This document shows, piece after piece, positions 58,760 to 64,000 of a stretch of 64,000 nucleotides of DNA. Below the pieces are notes generated by a model that searched no databases, was not told the DNA's origin, and was given only the letters and a program-made list of their open reading frames with translations. The translations under genes and the position numbers were made by a program. Position 1 is the first letter of the stretch; every line of letters begins with the position of its first letter. Source of the DNA: Wolbachia endosymbiont of Diaphorina citri (GTDB lineage Bacteria > Pseudomonadota > Alphaproteobacteria > Rickettsiales > Anaplasmataceae); contig NZ_CP051265.2 in assembly GCF_013096535.2 (NCBI RefSeq), positions 682,001-746,000 on the forward strand, given 5' to 3'.

Positions 58760-59839
58760 TCAATAACTTAAATCTATATTGACATGTCCCATTTTACGCT
58801 TGTCCCTAACCTCTTTTTTCCCATATATGGTTAAACTAGCTTTTTCGTTGCTCAAATATTTGTGAGAATTATATATATCATTACCTATTATATTTTTTGT
58901 CATGCAAGGAAAGCGTAATACTACTTCCTGCATAGATAACCCGCATATTATCCTAACTAGCTGCTCGAATTGACTAACGTTGCATGCATCCAAGCTCCAG
59001 TGGCAAGAATTGTGGGGTCTTGGGGCCAGTTCATTAACTAGTAATTCATGATTTTGAGTGATGAAAAATTCAATAGCTAGAATTCCTACTACATCAAGCG
59101 CAGTTGCTATTTTCTCTGCAGTTTTTTGTACCTCTTGGGCTAATTTATTATCTATTTTAGCTGGTGCTATTGAAGTATTAAGTATTCCGTCAACGTGGTG
59201 ATTCTCTGCTATAGGAAAAAAAGCTACTTTACCGTTTTTATCTCTTGCAACGACTATTGAAACCTCTTTCAGTAAATCAACACTTGCTTCAAGAATGTAC
59301 TCTTTATTCCAATCGAAAGAAGCAAATTGCTTCAGTTCAGAATCATTTTCAATCACATATTGTCCTTTTCCATCATAACCCATTTCTGTTGTTTTTAGCC
59401 TCACTGGATAGCTAAAAGTTTCACTACTTTCTAGTAGCTGATTATAATTTTGTATACTTTTGTAATCAGCAGTTTTTATGCTTAAATCTCTAATAAAATC
59501 TTTCTCTCTCAGCCTATTTTGCGAAATGTGTAACGCCTTTTTACCTGGATAAAAATCTGTATGCTGCGACACAATATCAATTGCACTACATGGAATATTT
59601 TCAGACTCAATAGTGACTAAATCCACACTCTGTGCAAAAGATTCAAGTGCCCTCTTATCACAGAAGTCTGCTATTGTTAAATCATCAGCAACAGAACAAG
59701 CTGGATCGTTTTTAGTACTGGCAAAAATATGCGTTTTGTGCCCAAGTTTTATTGCAGCGATAGCAGTCATTTTACCTAATTGCCCACTTCCTATTATTCC
59801 TATCACTTTTTTATCCAGTGGATCTGTTTTGTTCATCAT
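58760..59839 (-). CDS. purK: N5-carboxyaminoimidazole ribonucleotide synthase PurK
   Basis: PurK carboxylates AIR with ATP in purine synthesis. The N-terminal nucleotide-binding IGIIGSGQLGKMTAIAA, the ATP-grasp block TTEMGYDGKGQYVIEN and the metal-site ELAPRPHNSCHWSLDACNVS are typical. 359 residues is normal. It converges with asd, one base apart. purE is not adjacent. Confidence 0.94.
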   Translation of the reverse strand: MMNKTDPLDKKVIGIIGSGQLGKMTAIAAIKLGHKTHIFASTKNDPACSVADDLTIADFCDKRALESFAQSVDLVTIESENIPCSAIDIVSQHTDFYPGKKALHISQNRLREKDFIRDLSIKTADYKSIQNYNQLLESSETFSYPVRLKTTEMGYDGKGQYVIENDSELKQFASFDWNKEYILEASVDLLKEVSIVVARDKNGKVAFFPIAENHHVDGILNTSIAPAKIDNKLAQEVQKTAEKIATALDVVGILAIEFFITQNHELLVNELAPRPHNSCHWSLDACNVSQFEQLVRIICGLSMQEVVLRFPCMTKNIIGNDIYNSHKYLSNEKASLTIYGKKEVRDKRKMGHVNIDLSY

Positions 59840-59942
59840 GTAGATTAATATTTCCTAGTTAGAGTACGATAATATGCTTGAAAAATCTATGAAAAAAGTG
59901 TATAATTGAAGTGTGTTAAACTTTTATCATGAACACTTTACG

Positions 59943-60347
59943 ATGACCATGAAATACACACTTATTACTAATTCTGTTGAAGTTACAGTTTTGCCAATTT
60001 ACATTGAAGAGCAATCCATTCCTTATGAAAATTGTTACGTATGGATGTATAATGTTAAGATAAAAAACAAAAGCTCATCAACCATTCAATTATTAAGTCG
60101 CTATTGGCAAATAATAGATCATAAGGGGAAAATAAATGAAATTGCCGGAGTTGGTGTTATTGGAGAACAACCTGTAATAAAATCTGGAGAGGTATTCAAA
60201 TATACAAGTGGAACATACTTAAATACACCATCAGGAATAATGCAGGGTAAATATGAATTTCTGAACGAAGAGAGCATAAAAACCTTTGATGTTATGGTAC
60301 CACCCTTTTCCTTAGATAGTCCATACGTTAACACTAGACCTCATTGA
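59943..60347 (+). CDS. apaG: ApaG family protein
   Basis: A 134-residue ApaG/DUF525 protein with a fibronectin-like beta sandwich. It shows the conserved [20 protein letters not shown] and the [22 protein letters not shown] signature. ApaG is linked to cobalt and magnesium tolerance and protein interaction, but its biochemical role is unsettled. The ATG at 59943 (or 59949) is favoured; a GTG at 59913 adds ten unconserved residues. Confidence 0.92.
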   Translation: MTMKYTLITNSVEVTVLPIYIEEQSIPYENCYVWMYNVKIKNKSSSTIQLLSRYWQIIDHKGKINEIAGVGVIGEQPVIKSGEVFKYTSGTYLNTPSGIMQGKYEFLNEESIKTFDVMVPPFSLDSPYVNTRPH

Positions 60348-60420
60348 TCATCAAGATAGTGTATTTGTTTAAGTGCATCTGAAACCAGTGCTTCTTGTTT
60401 TGTCATTTGAGCTTCCATAA

Positions 60421-60450
60421 TGTCATCCGAGTAGCTGATACTGAGATCCA
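60421..60450. repeat. fragment of a palindromic element
   Basis: TGTCATCCGAGTAGCTGATA and the following CTGAGATCCA match the left arm of the element at 18821-18940. No matching right arm follows within 150 bases, so this is a truncated or decayed copy, downstream of apaG. Confidence 0.7.
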
Positions 60451-60549
60451 ACTAAGTTGATAAACACGAAAGCACTGACCATTTGCTTCTATAGTTGTCT
60501 TTTTTCGTCTATCTTATTTTGTTACTCTGCTGAACAGATGCAAAATAGT

Positions 60550-62148
60550 TTATTTTTGATTCTTATCATCAAGTGTGAATAAGATTATTGTAGAGGTTAA
60601 ACCTATAATAACTATCATTAACGAAAATGGGGCAGCTTCTCTATAACGCTCGTCGCTTACAAGTTCATATATTCTAGTTGATATAGTTTCAAAATTAAAT
60701 GGTCTGATAATTAGTGTTGCCGTGAGTTCTTTTACCGTATCCATAAACACGAGCAGAAATCCCGATAGTATGCTTTTCTTGATAAGGGGAATATGAATAT
60801 TCAGGCACGTGGAAATAGGCCCATGACCCATAGTATATGCAGTCCATTCAATTTCATTTGGTGTTTTTTTGAGTCCCGACTCTATCGCCTTGAAAGATAT
60901 AGCAAAAAAACGAAATAAATATGAGTAAACTAATGCACCAATAGTTCCTACCAAGCTAATTTCCACAATATATTGAGTAATTAAAGAGGATATTCTGCTT
61001 AAAAACATTATTATGCTAATTGCAATAATTGCATTTGGAATTGCATATCCAAGAGAAATGAGACGTGCTATATTGCTTATTACCTTATTTTTACGTGCTG
61101 TATATCCAATAATTATTGCAATGCTGATCGAGATTAGCGCGGTAATAAATGATAAACTAATACTGTTTGTTATTATATTGTAAAATCTTGCTTCGTATAT
61201 GAAAAAGCCTTTCTCTATGCTCCAATATATAAGTGGAATCATTGGTAAAATAAAGCCTATTAATATCGGCAATAAACACATAAGATAAGAAAAGATCAAC
61301 GATATAGAACCGTTTATACTACGTTTATTGTGATAATCTGCATTAGTATTGATTGAAGAGTAAGATATTTCTCTTTTTTGTAGTTTTTTCTCGATAACTA
61401 TTAGTGTTGCAACGAAAATCAGTTCTGCAACTGCCAAAACAGTAGTTGAATATTTGTCATGCAATAAAAACCAAGTACGGTATATTCCTGTCGTGAAAGT
61501 ATCGATAGCAAGAAACTGTGGTGTGCCGAAATCTGTAATTACTTCCATTAGTACCAAGGATAACCCAGCTATAATTGATGGACGTATGGAGGGTATGATG
61601 ACAGAAAACAGACTCTGTAATGAGGAGAACCCAAGTGTTGATGCAATAGTGACTGAGTTACTAACGCTCTTTAGACTTGAGCGGACCAACATATAAACGT
61701 ATGGATATAGACTAAATCCCATTACTAATATTCCACCACCTAGGGATTTGATCTCGGGAAACCAATAGTCACCTTTGCCCAATTGAAAAGTATCTCTTAA
61801 CAAGCTCTGAATCGGACCTGAAAACTCTAGCGTATTTACATAAACAAACGATACTATATATCCAGGAATTGATATCGGAAAGAATAAGGCAATCTCAAAA
61901 ATTCTACTTCCGGGAAACGAAAAAAATGTAGTAAGCCAAGCTGGAATTACTCCAAATATAAAGGATATTAACCCTACTCCTACCATCAAAATCAACGTAT
62001 TGAGTATATATTCAGGAAAAAGTCTACTAATTACCCATCCAGAGTTTGCTGATTCTGTAAATAGAATCGATATTAACGATAGTATAGGGCAGACAAATAA
62101 TACACTTACTAAAAACAAGAATATATTTTTAAATACTCTCAGAAACAT
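60550..62148 (-). CDS. ABC transporter permease, iron(III)/FbpB type
   Basis: A 532-residue inner-membrane permease made of two similar halves, each with about six helices, as in FbpB/SfuB iron permeases. EAA-like loops that contact the ATPase occur in both halves (ASTLGFSSLQSLFSVIIPSI and AYTMGHGPISTCLNIHIPLI). The substrate-binding protein and ATPase genes are not in this window. Iron is the usual substrate of the group, which is an inference here. A three-helix gap separates the two halves. Confidence 0.88.
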   Translation of the reverse strand: MFLRVFKNIFLFLVSVLFVCPILSLISILFTESANSGWVISRLFPEYILNTLILMVGVGLISFIFGVIPAWLTTFFSFPGSRIFEIALFFPISIPGYIVSFVYVNTLEFSGPIQSLLRDTFQLGKGDYWFPEIKSLGGGILVMGFSLYPYVYMLVRSSLKSVSNSVTIASTLGFSSLQSLFSVIIPSIRPSIIAGLSLVLMEVITDFGTPQFLAIDTFTTGIYRTWFLLHDKYSTTVLAVAELIFVATLIVIEKKLQKREISYSSINTNADYHNKRSINGSISLIFSYLMCLLPILIGFILPMIPLIYWSIEKGFFIYEARFYNIITNSISLSFITALISISIAIIIGYTARKNKVISNIARLISLGYAIPNAIIAISIIMFLSRISSLITQYIVEISLVGTIGALVYSYLFRFFAISFKAIESGLKKTPNEIEWTAYTMGHGPISTCLNIHIPLIKKSILSGFLLVFMDTVKELTATLIIRPFNFETISTRIYELVSDERYREAAPFSLMIVIIGLTSTIILFTLDDKNQK

Positions 62149-62278
62149 TAACTTGAATCTATATTTGATATTAAAATGTTATATGCAAAAACTAAAGATA
62201 TCCAGTAATTAACAGCCGTCCTATTGAATATCTTCATAATTTTATATATTATGTTTTAAATCGATAAACTAATTAATT

Positions 62279-63124
62279 ATGAGTTTTGTCATTGCAACTT
62301 TCTATCATTTTGTAAAACTCTCTAATTATTATGACATGAAAGATGAAATAAAAGTTGCATGCGACAATGTCGAATTAAAGGGTACTATACTCCTTGCAGA
62401 AGAGGGTATTAATGCAACCGTATCTGGTGAAAGAAACGCGATTGATAAAATATTCGATTTTCTACGTTCTGATTATAGACTAAGGGACCTTACATGGAAA
62501 GAGAGTGCAGCAGAATATCAACCATTTAGTAAGATGAAAGTGAGATTAAAAAGAGAAATTGTGAATCTTGGTGTAAGTAATCTCGATACTTCCGTTAGAG
62601 GTCAGTACATTGATCCAGATTATTGGGATGATTTTATCTCTCAACCTGATGTTTTAGTGATAGACACACGAAATGATTACGAAGTAAAACTAGGCAAGTT
62701 TAAAAATGCAATCAATCCACATACTCAGCGTTTTCGAGATTTTCCTCAGTGGGCAGAGTCTTTCTCTGAGAGTAAAGATCTGAAAGTGGCTATGTACTGC
62801 ACTGGTGGAATCAGATGCGAGAAATCTACAGCATATATGAAAAGCCTTGGATTTAACGATGTTTACCACCTTAAAGGCGGTATTCTTTCCTACCTTGAAA
62901 AAACTCACAACAAAAGTGGTAGTTGGGAGGGCGAGTGTTTTGTTTTTGATGATAGAATTGCTGTTGATCACTCACTCGCCCCAAGTGATAAAATAAAATG
63001 CATATTCTGCTCAAGTAAAGTTTCAACTGATGAGCTGAAATCAGTTCCACGTGGCCAGGTAGTTTGCTCTGATTGTAAATCTTTAAGTATTGAAAGAAAT
63101 TCAGAATATAACACGAACCTTTAA
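62279..63124 (+). CDS. trhO: tRNA uridine(34) hydroxylase TrhO
   Basis: A 281-residue protein of the TrhO (YceA) group that makes 5-hydroxyuridine at tRNA position 34. An N-terminal acylphosphatase-like region (LLAEEGINATVSG) is followed by a rhodanese domain with the active-site C174 in MYCTGGIRCEKS. A C-terminal four-cysteine zinc ribbon (CIFC and CSDC) completes it. The length is slightly short of E. coli TrhO. It overlaps a convergent small gene by four bases. Confidence 0.94.
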   Translation: MSFVIATFYHFVKLSNYYDMKDEIKVACDNVELKGTILLAEEGINATVSGERNAIDKIFDFLRSDYRLRDLTWKESAAEYQPFSKMKVRLKREIVNLGVSNLDTSVRGQYIDPDYWDDFISQPDVLVIDTRNDYEVKLGKFKNAINPHTQRFRDFPQWAESFSESKDLKVAMYCTGGIRCEKSTAYMKSLGFNDVYHLKGGILSYLEKTHNKSGSWEGECFVFDDRIAVDHSLAPSDKIKCIFCSSKVSTDELKSVPRGQVVCSDCKSLSIERNSEYNTNL

Positions 63125-63540
63125 CAACTTCTTTCTCCTTGCATATTTGTAACCTTAATTTTGTCAAGGCATTTACCTACGACATAGCCCGCTCCAGCTC
63201 CAAGCAATGCACCAACTATAGCAAATGCAATCAACACTACACCAGAACCGCCAATAAGAGCTAAAGTTTCTTGCCCTAAACAACATCCTGCAACTAGACC
63301 AGCAACTAAACCAATTCCTACACCTATACACCTAAGTTTCATATTATTACTAATATTTCTACCTTTTCTATATTGTATAGATTGTATAGATTGTATACTA
63401 TGATCAGTATCATCATCTTCAAAAGCAAATTCTTTGATATCGTCTCTTGTTTTTAAACAATCGATAAGCTCACCTATTGTGTTGTTACGAAAATTATGTA
63501 AATTTATAACGCCATTTTTTATAGATTGTTCAGGTATCAT
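63121..63540 (-). CDS. small glycine-zipper membrane protein with nine-base repeats
   Basis: A 139-residue protein with two Gly-rich membrane helices (IGVGIGLVAGLVAGCCLG and IGGSGVVLIAFAIVGALLGAG), a pattern seen in small membrane or pore-like proteins. A Ser/Ile/Gln tract in the acidic middle (SIQSIQSIQ) is encoded by three direct 9-base units at 63372-63398. The N-terminal third is soluble. I cannot assign a function. Confidence 0.65.
   Translation of the reverse strand: MIPEQSIKNGVINLHNFRNNTIGELIDCLKTRDDIKEFAFEDDDTDHSIQSIQSIQYRKGRNISNNMKLRCIGVGIGLVAGLVAGCCLGQETLALIGGSGVVLIAFAIVGALLGAGAGYVVGKCLDKIKVTNMQGERSC
63372..63398. repeat. three 9-base tandem units
   Basis: ATTGTATAG is repeated three times in a row, the last unit ending in C instead of G. 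The units are in frame within the gene at 63121 and encode the IQS repeats, so unit number could change without breaking the frame. Confidence 0.75.
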
Positions 63541-63655
63541 TTTATTTTTCCATACTATTAGAATATGTTTTTACTACACTGATTATCTTAATAATTGGTA
63601 AATTCCCATACAATAATAAGTAGATAATCTTACTACTATAGGTGGGACTAAAGCG

Positions 63656-64000
63656 CTATAAGAACCTGTTTAAAATCTTCGTAATTAGGAGAGAAACGAA
63701 GGAGAGAACAATCATCTGTAGGCTAGTATTAAGTTTACGCTCACAATTTTTCCACAATCGTCTACATTTTTCTAACCAAGCGAAAGAGCGTTCGACAACC
63801 CATCTCTTTGGAAGCACAACAAAAGAATATAACTCACTGCGCTTTATAACCTCAACAGTTGCACCGATAATATCTTTTATTTGAGTTGCAAATTTTTCTC
63901 CGGTGTAACCTGCATCAACAAGTACATTTTTGACCTCAGAGAGATTTTCTTGCGCACTTTCAACCATTTTCATAGCACTGCTGCGATCAGTTGTGTCTGC
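63656..64000 (-). CDS. IS5-family transposase, partial (window edge)
   Basis: The C-terminal part of a DDE transposase. The open frame continues past the right edge in the same phase (ADTTDRSSAMK then LVDAGYTGEKF). The conserved glutamate region WVVERSFAWLEKCRRLWKNC identifies an IS5/IS1031-type transposase. The stop codon at 63656 lies inside the element, and a possible end is near 63640 (GGTGGGACTAAAGCGC). The full element cannot be judged from this window. Confidence 0.85.
   Translation of the reverse strand, partial: ADTTDRSSAMKMVESAQENLSEVKNVLVDAGYTGEKFATQIKDIIGATVEVIKRSELYSFVVLPKRWVVERSFAWLEKCRRLWKNCERKLNTSLQMIVLSFVSLLITKILNRFL

Overview
This window is chromosomal sequence from an obligate intracellular alphaproteobacterium. 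It is almost certainly Wolbachia (Rickettsiales, Anaplasmataceae). The base composition is AT-rich, and household genes are scattered among lineage-specific membrane proteins, many ankyrin-repeat proteins, small Wolbachia-type palindromic repeats and insertion sequences. Strain and supergroup cannot be fixed from the sequence alone.

Layout. 1-8013: end of an unknown acidic protein, htpG, a KAP-like NTPase next to recR, and two ankyrin/membrane proteins. 8190-10619: priA carrying an in-frame 150-codon insertion built from palindromic repeats. 10718-16590: the most unusual accessory block. It has a two-gene unit (an unknown coiled-coil protein, then a 1145-residue protein with a duplicated metalloprotease-like domain, an HELGH site and ten ankyrin units), followed by a gene with a YopT/C58-like Cys-His-Asp signature. 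16615-28291: thyX, murA, fabF, acpP, an isoprenoid synthase, a membrane-anchored tandem FKBP-like protein, hslVU, gshA, hemH and two membrane proteins of unknown role. 28406-33173: ndk, argD, a CorC-like protein, gapR, ubiX and folD. 33273-34639: two paralogous outer-membrane beta-barrel proteins, one with four 8-residue repeats. 34760-44047: leuS, an NlpD-like lipoprotein, a MerR regulator, IHF, an MFS carrier, uvrB and petB-petC.

44139-50114 is an expanded tandem array on the minus strand. Each unit is an ankyrin gene with a common C-terminal domain, a perfect hairpin at its 3' end and a piece of the 3' end of a membrane dnaJ-like gene at its 5' side. Only the copy next to the intact dnaJ-like gene is undisturbed. 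One copy is frameshifted at a run of seven G, and another has a Tn5/IS50-type IS4-family element, with a clear 9-bp target duplication, just upstream of its ribosome binding site.

50164-64000 returns to ordinary genes: nfu-hisS, surE, tandem APC permeases, asd, purK, apaG, an iron-type ABC permease and trhO. It ends in an IS5-type transposase cut by the window edge.

Together the core genes cover chaperoning and proteolysis (HtpG, HslUV), replication and repair (PriA, RecR, UvrB), cell-wall precursor, fatty acid and isoprenoid synthesis, heme, thymidylate, folate and purine steps, and respiration (cytochrome bc1). The accessory genes (ankyrin proteins, two protease-like proteins, outer-membrane barrels) are the likely host-interaction set. 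No tRNA, rRNA or CRISPR array was seen.
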